The notes beneath the pieces were generated by a model, which saw nothing but the letters and a program-made list of their open reading frames with translations, ran no database searches and was not told the DNA's origin. Below, piece after piece: positions 34,486 through 43,205 of a stretch of 64,000 nucleotides of DNA. Origin of the DNA: JACCTI01 sp038237435 (lineage in GTDB: Bacteria; Verrucomicrobiota; Verrucomicrobiia; Chthoniobacterales; UBA10450); the NCBI GenBank assembly GCA_038237435.1, contig JBBRYT010000006.1, positions 138,492 to 202,491 of the forward strand, read 5' to 3'. Numbering within the stretch: position 1 is the first letter of the stretch; every line of letters starts with the position of its first letter. The position numbers and the translations under genes were made by a program.

Positions 34486-35204
34486 GCGCTAAGAGGACGA
34501 CGCGAGTGACCTAACAAGTCGTAGATCGCAAACGGCAGATAAAGGACGCCGAAGAAGACGAGTGCGAGCAAATGCATTTCTAGCAGGTAAATCGGCCACG
34601 AATCGGAAAGATAACTAAGGAGAGAAAATGCCTCTGGTTTATGCAGAAGGAAGCCGTAATTCACGCCTGTGAGTAAGTCGACGGCAATAGCGCAGACGAA
34701 ATACACTTCCGACCAGGCGAAGACCCGCACGATGGAAATTGGATAGGGACGCAGACGGCGCGTCAGCATGAGAAAGACGACGCCGATGATGATGCCGGAA
34801 TGCGCGACAAAGAAGCTGATGAAGCGGAGGTCGGGAAAACCGTAGCGAAGATTGGGCGTGAGGATGGCCTGGAGCGTTCCACCGATGCCCCAAAAGTAGG
34901 CGACCTCGAACCAGAAGCGATTGCCGCTCCAAAGCGCGACCATGATCACGAGCATGGCCCAATCGCACAACTGCATCGGGAGCATTTCCTGCCAGGTCAG
35001 ATGCTGCAGGTAGCGAACAAAAATCATGTAGCAGATGTAGTTAGCGACGAGCGCCAGAAGAATTCCCAGGACGATGGCGCGTTCGACCCTCGGAGAACGC
35101 ATTCGCCTAACGAGTGCTGCCAGCGCGAAAGGCAACGTGATGGTAAGAAAAATTACGATCAGATGCTCCGCGCTGTAGGCGCGAAATTCGCGGGTCAGGT
35201 CCAT
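34482..35204 (-). CDS. YwaF/TIGR02206-type integral membrane protein
   Basis: This 240-residue protein has about seven hydrophobic segments. Conserved phrases LPMQLCDWAMLVI, YFWGIGGTLQAILTPNL, FFVAHSGIIIGV and GVNYGFLLHKPE are characteristic of the TIGR02206 family of uncharacterised inner-membrane proteins. No function is known to me. It overlaps argD by four bases, so it is expressed with the arginine genes, but a metabolic link is not shown. Confidence 0.8.
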   Translation of the reverse strand: MDLTREFRAYSAEHLIVIFLTITLPFALAALVRRMRSPRVERAIVLGILLALVANYICYMIFVRYLQHLTWQEMLPMQLCDWAMLVIMVALWSGNRFWFEVAYFWGIGGTLQAILTPNLRYGFPDLRFISFFVAHSGIIIGVVFLMLTRRLRPYPISIVRVFAWSEVYFVCAIAVDLLTGVNYGFLLHKPEAFSLLSYLSDSWPIYLLEMHLLALVFFGVLYLPFAIYDLLGHSRRPLSA

Positions 35205-35226
35205 CCTCGGGCGGAAACCGTTTCGC

Positions 35227-36039
35227 CTAACGAATAATCCAAAGATTGCAAGGAATCACCTCCGTGACCCAGGCGATGTGGGCCGGCAACTCGTTAGACT
35301 CAGCCTTTGCTTCGATCGGCACGACAAGGAGATCGGCTTCGACCGCCTGCACGAAATCGGAGGCCGCAAAGCCGGTGTTGCCGCGAATGCAGCGCGCTTC
35401 CGTCGGCACCTTCGATTCACCGGCTTGTTCGATAAAATTTTCCAAGGCTTCTTCTTCCTGCTCGATGGTGCGCGCGTTGGGATCGCCGGAGAGATTGGCA
35501 CGCGCTGCGTCGAAGGTGGTGTAAACGCGAATAACGTAGAGATTTTCGCACTCCTCCTTTTCGGCGAGAGCAAGCGTGCGTTGCAAAGCGCCGCGGGCAT
35601 GCGCCGAATAATCCGGCACGAAAAAAACAATGCGCTTGAGTGCTTTCGGTTCGCGCTCCGGTTTGGTGAAAAGCATGACCGAGCAAGGCGCCTCGCGCAC
35701 GAGCCGACGCGCGACATTTCCGAGAAATGGACGCAGCACGACCTCTTTTTCCAGCGCGCCCGCCACGATCAACTCGACGCAATTTTCGCGCACTGCTTCC
35801 AGAATCGCATCCGCCGGCGAACCTTGGTGATAATAAATCGCGGAATCCGCGGGCAGACCGAGCGCGGCCAGCGCTTCGGTAAAACGCTTCACTGTTCCGT
35901 CATCTTTTTCCCCGACGTAGATGAGATTCAACTCCGTGCCGAGCCGGTCGCGCACACGTTTCGCCTCAGCCAAAACCATTTCGAAACGCGGCGAAAAAGC
36001 GCTGGCGACAGCGATGCGTTTGTGAGGCGGCGTGCGCAT
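35227..36039 (-). CDS. Tandem universal stress protein (UspA fold)
   Basis: This protein is 270 residues from the ATG at 36039. It has two Usp domains: residues about 5-138 (RIAVASAFSPRF ... ELIVAGALEKEVVLRPFLGN ... CSVMLFTK) and about 148-268 (RIVFFVPDYSAHARGALQ ... PCNLWIIR). The first domain keeps a G-x-G-like ATP loop only in degenerate form. The stop codon lies inside a copy of the dispersed motif (GCCTAACGAAT at 35226). Divergent from the ECF sigma gene with a 60-base gap. Confidence 0.85.
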   Translation of the reverse strand: MRTPPHKRIAVASAFSPRFEMVLAEAKRVRDRLGTELNLIYVGEKDDGTVKRFTEALAALGLPADSAIYYHQGSPADAILEAVRENCVELIVAGALEKEVVLRPFLGNVARRLVREAPCSVMLFTKPEREPKALKRIVFFVPDYSAHARGALQRTLALAEKEECENLYVIRVYTTFDAARANLSGDPNARTIEQEEEALENFIEQAGESKVPTEARCIRGNTGFAASDFVQAVEADLLVVPIEAKAESNELPAHIAWVTEVIPCNLWIIR

Positions 36040-36062
36040 GGGCGGCTTACTTTCCGGCTTTG

Positions 36063-36091
36063 TTGTTCTTCGGCAAATTGCCTGATAGAAT
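36063..36091 (+). promoter_or_regulatory. Candidate sigma70-type promoter of the ECF sigma-kinase operon
   Basis: TTGTTC (36063-36068) and TAGAAT (36086-36091) are separated by 17 bases. The predicted transcript start, near 36098-36100, falls on or beside the TTG codon proposed as translation start, so the message could be nearly leaderless. Judged by consensus only. Confidence 0.4.
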
Positions 36092-36099
36092 CGGCGGCC

Positions 36100-36849
36100 T
36101 TGAAGGGCGAGGCGCAAGAAAATGGGGCGGCGGGATTTCACACGACGCGCTGGACGATGGTGCTGGCTTGCGCGGATGAATCCGATACCGCTCGCGCGCA
36201 GGAGGCGCTGGCCAGCTTGTTCCAGATTTATTGGTATCCGCTTTACGCCTACGCGCGGCGCAGAGGCTTGAGCGAGCCCGATGCGGAAGATTTGGTCCAG
36301 GCCTTTTGCGCTCATCTTCAGCAGAAGCAGGCGCTGATGAAGGCCGATCCCTTACGCGGGAAATTCCGCACTTTTTTGCTTTCCTCGCTCCAGAATTTTC
36401 TCGCGAACGAAAAGGAGCGTGCTCAGGCGCAGAAGCGCGGTGGCGGTCGGGAGTTTGTTTTTCTCGATGCGGCCGATGCGCGCGAGCGTTATCGATTGGA
36501 GCCTTCACATTCGCTCACGCCGGAATCGATTTTCGAAATGCGCTGGGCGCATGCGCTTCTCGAGCAAACCCTCGCGGCTCTGCGCAGCAGTTTCGTCAGC
36601 CGCGGGAAAGAGCGGCTCTTCGACAGTCTCTCTTCTTTTCTGACCGCGGATTTGCATGACACGTCGTATCAATCCGCGGCCGATCGGCTCGGCCTGCCTT
36701 TGAGTGCGATCAAAACGACGGTGCATCGAATGCGGCGCGACTATCGCTCGCAACTGCGCGAGGAAATCGGACGGACCGTTTCCGATCCGAACGAGATCGA
36801 CGAAGAACTGCGTTACCTGCGCAAGGTTCTGGCCACCGCCGCCAGTTAA
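36100..36849 (+). CDS. ECF-type RNA polymerase sigma factor
   Basis: This protein is about 249 residues. It carries FHTTRWTMVLACADE near the start, then region 2 (LASLFQIYWYPLYAYARRRG, DAEDLVQAFCAHLQQ) and region 4 (YQSAADRLGLPLSAIKTTVHRMRRDYRSQL, quoted in part). This is the sigma branch typically found beside Ser/Thr kinases in Planctomycetes and Verrucomicrobia. No ATG lies before the conserved TTRW stretch, so a TTG at 36100 is the likely start; an ATG at about 36158 would cut that stretch. The kinase gene follows after 6 bases. A truncated relative is at 59145-59330. Confidence 0.88.
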   Translation: MKGEAQENGAAGFHTTRWTMVLACADESDTARAQEALASLFQIYWYPLYAYARRRGLSEPDAEDLVQAFCAHLQQKQALMKADPLRGKFRTFLLSSLQNFLANEKERAQAQKRGGGREFVFLDAADARERYRLEPSHSLTPESIFEMRWAHALLEQTLAALRSSFVSRGKERLFDSLSSFLTADLHDTSYQSAADRLGLPLSAIKTTVHRMRRDYRSQLREEIGRTVSDPNEIDEELRYLRKVLATAAS

Positions 36850-36855
36850 CCCGTT

Positions 36856-39800
36856 ATGCGCTGCACTCGGTGCGAGACACAGCTCGCGGCGGGGACGGTG
36901 GAAGGACTTTGTCCGGTTTGCTTGCTCGACGCGGTCCTGCCTAACGAGTCAAACGAAGCCCACGATTCGTTTCACTACGATCTGATTGACGAAATCGCGC
37001 GCGGCGGAATGGGCGTGGTTTATCGCGCGGTCCAGCATGGCTCGCAACGCCAGGTCGCCGTGAAAATGATTCTGGCGGAACACGCGGCCACGCCGGAAAT
37101 GCTCGATCGATTTCGTGCGGAAGTGGAGGCGGTCGCAAGCCTCGATCATCCGCACATTTTGCCGATTTACGAAGCGGGCGAATTCGACGGCGCACCGTTT
37201 TACAGCATGAAATTCGCGGACGGCGGGACTTTGCGCGAACGCATCTCCCAATATCGCGGGCAATTTCGCGAGAGCGCAAAGTTGATCGCCACCATCGCAC
37301 GCGCCGTCCATCACGCCCACCAACGCGGAATTCTGCATCGTGATTTGAAGCCCGGAAATATCCTGCTTGAGAGCGAAACAAACACGCCCTTCGTCGCCGA
37401 TTTCGGTTTGGCGAAGTGGATGGCGCAAGACAATCGCCTAACGATCGGTCAGGGCGCGCTCGGGACTCCTCACTACATCGCACCGGAACAAGCCAGGGGC
37501 GTTTCCGCCAATCTCACTACCGCCGCCGATGTTTATAGTCTCGGTGCGATTCTTTACGAGCTACTGGCCGGTCGTCCTGCTTTTGACGGAGCGACCGCTT
37601 TGGAAACTCTGCGCCTTGTTACCGAGACGGCGCCGTCGCCACCGCGCACGATTGAGCGAGAGACTCCGCGCGATCTGGAAATCATTTGTCTTAAGTGTCT
37701 GAGTAAGGAGCCGACCGACCGTTATTCGTCAGCCATGGCGCTGGCGGAAGACCTGGAACGATGGCTCGATAATCGCACCATCCTGGCGCGACCGGCGGCA
37801 CCGCCGGAACGCCTTTGGCGTTGGGCGAAACGCAACCCTGCCTTGGCCATGCTCTCGGCGATCACTCTTCTCCTCCTCACCACGTTCGCGATCGGCTCCA
37901 CGATTGCGGCGGCGCGCATTGCTCGATCACGCGATCGCGCCGTGGCGGCGGAGAAAAAAGCGACGGAAGACCTATGGAGCTCCTATCTCGCGCAAGCACG
38001 CGCTTCGCGCGCAACCGGCCGCGCGGGGCAACGCTTCGAAGCGCTCGCCGCCATCAGCAAAGCCGCGCGCATTCATCCTAGTCTCGAGTTGCGCAATGAA
38101 GCTATCGCGACCCTCGCCTTGTTCGATGTGCGGATGGGCCGGACCTGGCCGCTCTCTCCCTCGCGCGAGCAAGCAGTCGCCTTCGACGACAAGCTGGAGC
38201 GTTATGTGTCGGAAGAGTCGGATGGAACAATGGTGCTACGACGAGTTTCAGATCAAGAGCAACTCGCGCGATTGTCAGGACCAGCAGAAGCGCAGGTGGA
38301 GTTTATTTATGGCTTCAGCCCGGATGGTAACTTCCTCGCCGCGAAATTTAATAACGGACAGACATCTCTCTGGCATCTACCGGATTCTAAACCACTCCTT
38401 ACTTTACAAGGTCAGGTGACTAACGGTCTCGGATGGAGTGCGCTCTCTGCCCAGACAAATCTTTTCGCTTTCACGCTTCCAAACGGAGGCGTCGATATCT
38501 ATCGGCTGGATGAGTTACTCCAATCTTCCACGCCGGCTTCGATTCCACCCTGGCGGCATTGGCCTATGCCTATTCGCGTGCAGGGGATCGCGTTTGATCC
38601 TTCAGGGACCAAGCTAGCTATCTCAGATGTCGCCGACGGCGACATCGCGCCGGAAAAACGCCGGCGCGCCGGCGGTGTCGAGGTTCGTAACATCGAGAGT
38701 GGCGAAGTGTTGTGGAGTTTTCCCGTCGCCGAAGGAGTAGGCTCGACCTACTGGAGCTCTGATGGTCGCCAGTTAGCCGCCTCGGCTTGGGACAAGAACG
38801 TCCACATCCTCGATGCGACTACTGGCAAGGAGCTAAGACTCTTACGCGGTCATCGAGACGCCGCTACTGTCTCCAAGTTTAACCATCGCGGAACACGTCT
38901 AGCTAGTGCGAGCCTCGATGGTTCCATGAATTTTTGGGATCTGTTAAGCGGGGAAAATCTTGTCCGCACGACAAGTGAAGGGCCAGCCTTCTTCTTCGCG
39001 CCTAACGACAACCAGATGGGTCTGGCGGCGGGCGGAAACTCCGCCGGCCTTCTTGAAATAGAAGAGACGCAAATTTTTCAGGCCTGGCGACCTACTAACA
39101 GTCCTGGTCGCCCACTTGGCTTTGTTGCCAGCGCTGATGGCAACTATCTTGCATCCACCGGTTATACTGGCGTGCAGATTTGGGATGCGGCGCATGCGCG
39201 CTTCGCTCTCTCGATTCCAACTACCCAGGTGCATGTTTCCTCGGTCGCTTTTTTGCAGCGCGAAAAACATTTGTCCCTCTTAGCGGGCGATGACGGCGAA
39301 GGTTACACCGAGCAAATTGTTCGTACCGACTTAGAGTCAGTTCAACTAGAACGCGCCTCTCCTTGGTTAGTTGAGAGCGGCTGGCTCCTGGAATCAGTTT
39401 CGCCCGACGGTAAATACGCCGCCTTGAGCGCGCGCGACGGGAAACGTCCGGCCATCATCGTTGCGCGCGATGATCCATCGCGGCGTCTCGACTTGTTAGG
39501 CCAGGAGCACACTCACGCGATCGTTTTCAGTCAGGAAGGTCTGCTCATCGCAGGTGCTTCGCGCGCGCAAGACGGTGTGGCGGTTTGGAATTCCACTTCC
39601 GGGGAGCTGATCCGCAAGTTTAAGATAGATGGCGACGCATCAGTGACTTTCGATCCATCCAATCGATGGCTCATCATCGGAACCGCGCATGGCTACGAGT
39701 TCTGGAGCTTGCGCGATTGGCAGCGCGGGCCGCGCATCGAACTCACTGAGCTTAGCTCATGGGCTGCCGCCTTTAGTCCCGATGGTCATTACCTTGCCGT

Positions 39801-40011
39801 CCTGGAATCGGCCGGCCGCGTTGGCATTTATGATGCGGCCAATGCAACTCACCTGGCCAACCTGGAAGCGCCATTTTCCGTCGCACCTGGCTTTATTGAC
39901 TTCAGTGGCGAAGGCCGCTGGCTCAACGTCCTCGGCATCGATCAAACAATTCAACGTTGGGACCTGATGACGTTAGACGACGAGCTGAAACAATTCCATT
40001 TGAATTGGTAA
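36856..40011 (+). CDS. Membrane Ser/Thr protein kinase with WD40-type propeller
   Basis: This 1051-residue protein has a small zinc-ribbon-like start (CTRC 3-6, CPVC 19-22) and a Hanks kinase at about 41-310. The kinase has the glycine loop ARGGMGVVY, VAVK (Lys70), HRDLKPGN (161-168), DFG (182-184) and APEQ. One membrane helix follows (329-351), then a charged helix. The rest is a large WD40-like beta-propeller region (FSPDGNFLAAKF, HRGTRLASASLDGSMNFWD and others). All catalytic residues are present, so it should be active. The propeller is predicted outside the membrane as a sensor or docking part. Its co-transcribed ECF sigma factor may be its target. Confidence 0.92.
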   Translation: MRCTRCETQLAAGTVEGLCPVCLLDAVLPNESNEAHDSFHYDLIDEIARGGMGVVYRAVQHGSQRQVAVKMILAEHAATPEMLDRFRAEVEAVASLDHPHILPIYEAGEFDGAPFYSMKFADGGTLRERISQYRGQFRESAKLIATIARAVHHAHQRGILHRDLKPGNILLESETNTPFVADFGLAKWMAQDNRLTIGQGALGTPHYIAPEQARGVSANLTTAADVYSLGAILYELLAGRPAFDGATALETLRLVTETAPSPPRTIERETPRDLEIICLKCLSKEPTDRYSSAMALAEDLERWLDNRTILARPAAPPERLWRWAKRNPALAMLSAITLLLLTTFAIGSTIAAARIARSRDRAVAAEKKATEDLWSSYLAQARASRATGRAGQRFEALAAISKAARIHPSLELRNEAIATLALFDVRMGRTWPLSPSREQAVAFDDKLERYVSEESDGTMVLRRVSDQEQLARLSGPAEAQVEFIYGFSPDGNFLAAKFNNGQTSLWHLPDSKPLLTLQGQVTNGLGWSALSAQTNLFAFTLPNGGVDIYRLDELLQSSTPASIPPWRHWPMPIRVQGIAFDPSGTKLAISDVADGDIAPEKRRRAGGVEVRNIESGEVLWSFPVAEGVGSTYWSSDGRQLAASAWDKNVHILDATTGKELRLLRGHRDAATVSKFNHRGTRLASASLDGSMNFWDLLSGENLVRTTSEGPAFFFAPNDNQMGLAAGGNSAGLLEIEETQIFQAWRPTNSPGRPLGFVASADGNYLASTGYTGVQIWDAAHARFALSIPTTQVHVSSVAFLQREKHLSLLAGDDGEGYTEQIVRTDLESVQLERASPWLVESGWLLESVSPDGKYAALSARDGKRPAIIVARDDPSRRLDLLGQEHTHAIVFSQEGLLIAGASRAQDGVAVWNSTSGELIRKFKIDGDASVTFDPSNRWLIIGTAHGYEFWSLRDWQRGPRIELTELSSWAAAFSPDGHYLAVLESAGRVGIYDAANATHLANLEAPFSVAPGFIDFSGEGRWLNVLGIDQTIQRWDLMTLDDELKQFHLNW

Positions 40012-40015
40012 CTGC

Positions 40016-40035
40016 AAAGATTCGCAAGAATCTTT
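40016..40035 (+). other. Perfect 8-bp hairpin with GCAA tetraloop
   Basis: AAAGATTC-GCAA-GAATCTTT follows the kinase stop by four bases. A smaller hairpin (CAATTC/GAATTG) overlaps the stop codon itself. The stem ends in TTT but there is no long T-run, so it could be a weak terminator, an attenuator that lowers expression of the downstream secreted protein, or an RNA-processing site. Confidence 0.5.
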
Positions 40036-40071
40036 GAAACTTTCCGGGGCGCTTCCGTTAGCAGAAGGTGA

Positions 40072-41523
40072 ATGAAAACTTTCACCGTTATGGTCACACG
40101 CGTGTGCACCATTTTGTTTGCCTCTTCTATTTCCACCTTCGCCCAAGGCAACCTCGTCCCTACCACCGCGCCGAATGTACCGATCATGAAGACGCTGCAG
40201 CAAATCGAGCCGCGCATTGATTTACAGAACGCGCCGGCCGCGGCGGTTGATACCACGAACGCAAACTATGAGTTCATCATCATTAAGCCAGGTTCCTATT
40301 ATCTTTCAGCGAACCTCGGAGTGATCAAAGCCAACGGCATACAAATCGGCGTTGCCGGCGTGACTTTGGATTTGAACGGCTTCGAAGTTTCACGCACTTC
40401 AGGTTCCGGCGGGAACGGGATTGAGATTACCGCTCTCTCCCACCGCGCCAACATTCGCCAGGGCACCGTGAGAAATTTCACGACCGGCGTTTTTGCCGTC
40501 GGCTCCGCGGCGCTCGCTACCTCGCTCAGAGACCTCGCCGTTACCGGATGCAACGGCGTGGCGATCCATGCGGGAAGCGGTGCCGTGATCGAATCATGCA
40601 CGGCCCACGATAATCCAGGTAACGGTATTGAGGCTGCCACGAGTTCCACCATCACGAACTGCAACGCCTTCGCGAACCAGGGACCATCTGGTCTTTCCGT
40701 GGCGAATGGTTCCACTCTCACCAAGTGCACAGTAAACAATCACACTGGTACTAATGGCATATCTGCGGGTAGCGGCGTAACTCTCGCCGACTGCACCGTG
40801 TCCAATAACACCACGACTTATGGCATCTTTGTCGGCAGCGGCTGTACACTGATCAACTGCGCGGCCACTTATAACAACGGCACCTACGGCATTTCTGCCA
40901 GCACCGGCTCCACTCTAACGAACTGTTCGGCTCTCAGTAATACCGGCACCTACGGCTTTTCCGTCGCGGCGGGGTGCACATTCACGAACTGCAGCGCCTA
41001 CGGGAATACAAGCGCAGCGACGGCGTCCGCCGGTTTCGAGACTTTGAGCGGCTGTGCCCTCATCAATTGTAGTGCACGTAATAACACGTCCACCGCAGCT
41101 ACTGCCAATGCTACGACCGGAATGGGGATTGACGTCGGAGGGGATAGTACTATCCAGGGTTGCACAGCCAGCTTTAACAAAGGAGATGGCATTCGCGTTT
41201 CAGGCGGATGCATCGTCCGTCAAAACTCCTGCGACACGAACGGAAACAACGGCGATGGTGCAGACATCCACGTCCTCGGGGCACGTAGTCGCATCGAGGC
41301 AAACAACATCGTGGGGGGCGATCGCGGAATCGAGGTATCCGGCATTCACAACCTCATCACTGGCAACTCTGCCGGCAGTACCACGATCGATTATGTCATC
41401 GCCGCTGATAACCGCTACGGGCCGATCCTAGACCTTCGCGCGGTCGGAACCGCTGCGGTGAGTGGTAATGTCGCCGCCGATACCACCACCACGACACATC
41501 CCTGGGCGAACTTCAGTTATTGA
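40072..41523 (+). CDS. Secreted right-handed beta-helix repeat protein
   Basis: This 483-residue protein has a signal peptide (about 1-25, ending STFAQG). From about residue 95 it is built of 20-25 residue turns of the type GNGIEA-T-STITNCNAFANQG, with stacked Asn/Cys/Gly positions: a parallel beta-helix as in pectate-lyase-like or NosD-like proteins. No catalytic triad of a known polysaccharide lyase is evident. It has the ribosome-binding sequence AGAAGG just upstream of the ATG at 40072. It follows the kinase on the same strand and may be a surface adhesin or carbohydrate-binding protein. Confidence 0.8.
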   Translation: MKTFTVMVTRVCTILFASSISTFAQGNLVPTTAPNVPIMKTLQQIEPRIDLQNAPAAAVDTTNANYEFIIIKPGSYYLSANLGVIKANGIQIGVAGVTLDLNGFEVSRTSGSGGNGIEITALSHRANIRQGTVRNFTTGVFAVGSAALATSLRDLAVTGCNGVAIHAGSGAVIESCTAHDNPGNGIEAATSSTITNCNAFANQGPSGLSVANGSTLTKCTVNNHTGTNGISAGSGVTLADCTVSNNTTTYGIFVGSGCTLINCAATYNNGTYGISASTGSTLTNCSALSNTGTYGFSVAAGCTFTNCSAYGNTSAATASAGFETLSGCALINCSARNNTSTAATANATTGMGIDVGGDSTIQGCTASFNKGDGIRVSGGCIVRQNSCDTNGNNGDGADIHVLGARSRIEANNIVGGDRGIEVSGIHNLITGNSAGSTTIDYVIAADNRYGPILDLRAVGTAAVSGNVAADTTTTTHPWANFSY

Positions 41524-41541
41524 ACCTAACGAACAGTAATC

Positions 41542-42459
41542 ATGAAACGGCTCGCACTAGTATTGTCACTTCTAGTGCCATTAAACGCGTACGCGGCATC
41601 GACCATTAGTAATACCAATGCATTCGGCTGGGGCGCGAACCTTGGCTGGACCAATTGGCACGACGCTGACATCGGTGCGCCTGCTGGCGCGGATGGCGTT
41701 GTCATCGGTGAGTTCATTTGCTCGGGCTACATCTACAGCGCTAACGTCGGTTGGATTAACCTAGGCAACGCGTTCGTCCCTACCGCCACCCCGACTCTTC
41801 ACATCCACTACTCAAACTTAACCGCGACCGATTTCGGCGTGAACTACAGCATCGATCCTACCCAGCCGGGCGTGGCCATTCTGCGCGGCTACGCTTACGG
41901 CGCAAACGTCGGCTGGATCAATTTCGAAGCGCTCGGTAATCCGCGCCTTTCGCTTTTTACCGGTACCTTCAGCGGTTACGCCTACTCTGCGAACTGCGGT
42001 TGGATCAATCTCAACGACTCGTTAGGCAAAGTGCAGACCGACCACGTCGCCATGGGTGTGGATAGCGACAGCGACGGCATCGCCGACGCGTTTGAGTTCC
42101 AATACTTCGGCAACCTAACGAGTGCTGGCGCAACCACAGACTCCGACGGCGACGGCGTTAGCGACAAGGGCGAATACCTCGACGGAACCAGTCCGACCAT
42201 TGCCAGCGACAGACTACGCATCGTTACCTTCGCGACAAACTCCGCCGGCGCCAGCTCGCCTATTACCTGGACAAGTACGGTGGCGCGACTCTACATCATC
42301 GAAACCAAGCCAGATCTTCTCGCGCTAAGCTGGGACCCGGACCCGATCTTCGGCATGGCCTTCGCGCCTGATGCAAGCACGTCCACCACCCGCACAATCA
42401 CGGCCGCGAGCGCCACGAAACGTTTCTACCGGGTAAGATCGATCCGGCCACTTCCGTAA
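41542..42459 (+). CDS. Secreted protein with GWGANxGW repeats and a calcium-type DSDG segment
   Basis: This 305-residue protein has a signal peptide (1-19). It has repeated units with a fixed Ala-Asn-x-Gly-Trp core: GWGANLGWTNW, YSANVGWINLG, YGANVGWINFE and YSANCGWINLN. Next come a thrombospondin-type-3/dockerin-like stretch (DSDSDGIADAFEFQYFG, DSDGDGVSDKGEYLDG) and a C-terminal domain ending KRFYRVR, a wording shared by many secreted Verrucomicrobia proteins. I do not recognise the function. The start is 18 bases after the beta-helix gene stop, so the two probably form one unit. Confidence 0.75.
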   Translation: MKRLALVLSLLVPLNAYAASTISNTNAFGWGANLGWTNWHDADIGAPAGADGVVIGEFICSGYIYSANVGWINLGNAFVPTATPTLHIHYSNLTATDFGVNYSIDPTQPGVAILRGYAYGANVGWINFEALGNPRLSLFTGTFSGYAYSANCGWINLNDSLGKVQTDHVAMGVDSDSDGIADAFEFQYFGNLTSAGATTDSDGDGVSDKGEYLDGTSPTIASDRLRIVTFATNSAGASSPITWTSTVARLYIIETKPDLLALSWDPDPIFGMAFAPDASTSTTRTITAASATKRFYRVRSIRPLP

Positions 42460-42534
42460 GAGATCGCGAACTGCAAGGGGTTAACTGGAAAGCGTTCACT
42501 TGCGCTCCGAGCGAGCTGTTGAAAGTTCCTTGCC

Positions 42535-43020
42535 ATGCGGCGCGCGATCTATCCCGGTAGTTTTGATCCGGTAACGAATGGTCATCTCGACGTGATCGAG
42601 CGGGCGCGAAAACTTTTCGACGAAGTGATCGTGGCCGTCGCGCACAACGACCAGAAGCAGCCGTTGTTTTCTCTGGAGGAACGGCTGGAACTTTTGCGCG
42701 CGACGATTGGAGAGGCGGATCACGTGCGGGTTGCGCCGCTGGACGGATTGCTGGTGACATTTGCCGTACAGCAAAAAGCTGCTGCGGTCATTCGCGGACT
42801 GCGCGCGGTTTCAGATTTCGAATTCGAATTTCAAATGGCGCTGATGAATCGGAAATTGGAAGGCAATGTGGAAACGATCTTTCTCATGCCGAAGGAGGAA
42901 TACACTTACCTGAGCTCGCGCATCGTGAAGGAAATTGCGCGACTAGGAGGCGATATCACGAGCTTCGTGCCGGCTCAGGTCGCGCAAGCGTTCGCGAAGA
43001 AACTCGGTTCGCACAAATGA
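42535..43020 (+). CDS. coaD: Phosphopantetheine adenylyltransferase
   Basis: This 161-residue nucleotidyltransferase has the ATP-binding TNGHLDVIERA (T/HxGH motif) after YPGSFDPV, and SSRIVKEIA near the C-terminus. It makes dephospho-CoA from 4'-phosphopantetheine and ATP, the penultimate CoA step. The length is normal. It starts the plus-strand housekeeping group coaD, yceD-like, rpmF, plsX, fabH. Confidence 0.97.
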   Translation: MRRAIYPGSFDPVTNGHLDVIERARKLFDEVIVAVAHNDQKQPLFSLEERLELLRATIGEADHVRVAPLDGLLVTFAVQQKAAAVIRGLRAVSDFEFEFQMALMNRKLEGNVETIFLMPKEEYTYLSSRIVKEIARLGGDITSFVPAQVAQAFAKKLGSHK

Positions 43021-43025
43021 TGCTT

Positions 43026-43151
43026 GTCATCCTGAGCCGCGCAGACGGCGAAGGATCTCACGCTCGCTCTGGCGATGAACGTTCATCTTCGCGCGTGGCC
43101 GACATAGCGATCCTGAGATCCTTCGGCGCGCTTCGCCGGCCTCAGGATGAC
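43026..43151. repeat. Intergenic inverted-repeat element, copy 3
   Basis: The left arm (43026-43061) reads GTCATCCTGAGCCGCGC ... GAAGGATCTCAC. The right arm (43115-43151) is GAGATCCTTCGG ... CCTCAGGATGAC, an imperfect reverse complement. It is the same family as the elements at 3781 and 9784, with an interior of about 50 bases. It fills most of the gap between coaD and the yceD-like gene. Confidence 0.85.
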
Positions 43152-43205
43152 AACTGGCACGGGCGTTGTGTTACAGTTTCCCGTCGAAATTGAGGTAGCG
43201 AGGAA

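Noticed and set aside
40016..40035. The hairpin after the kinase gene as a strong Rho-independent terminator
   Set aside because: The stem is AT-rich and followed by only three T bases, so strong termination is not supported. It is kept as an undefined hairpin.
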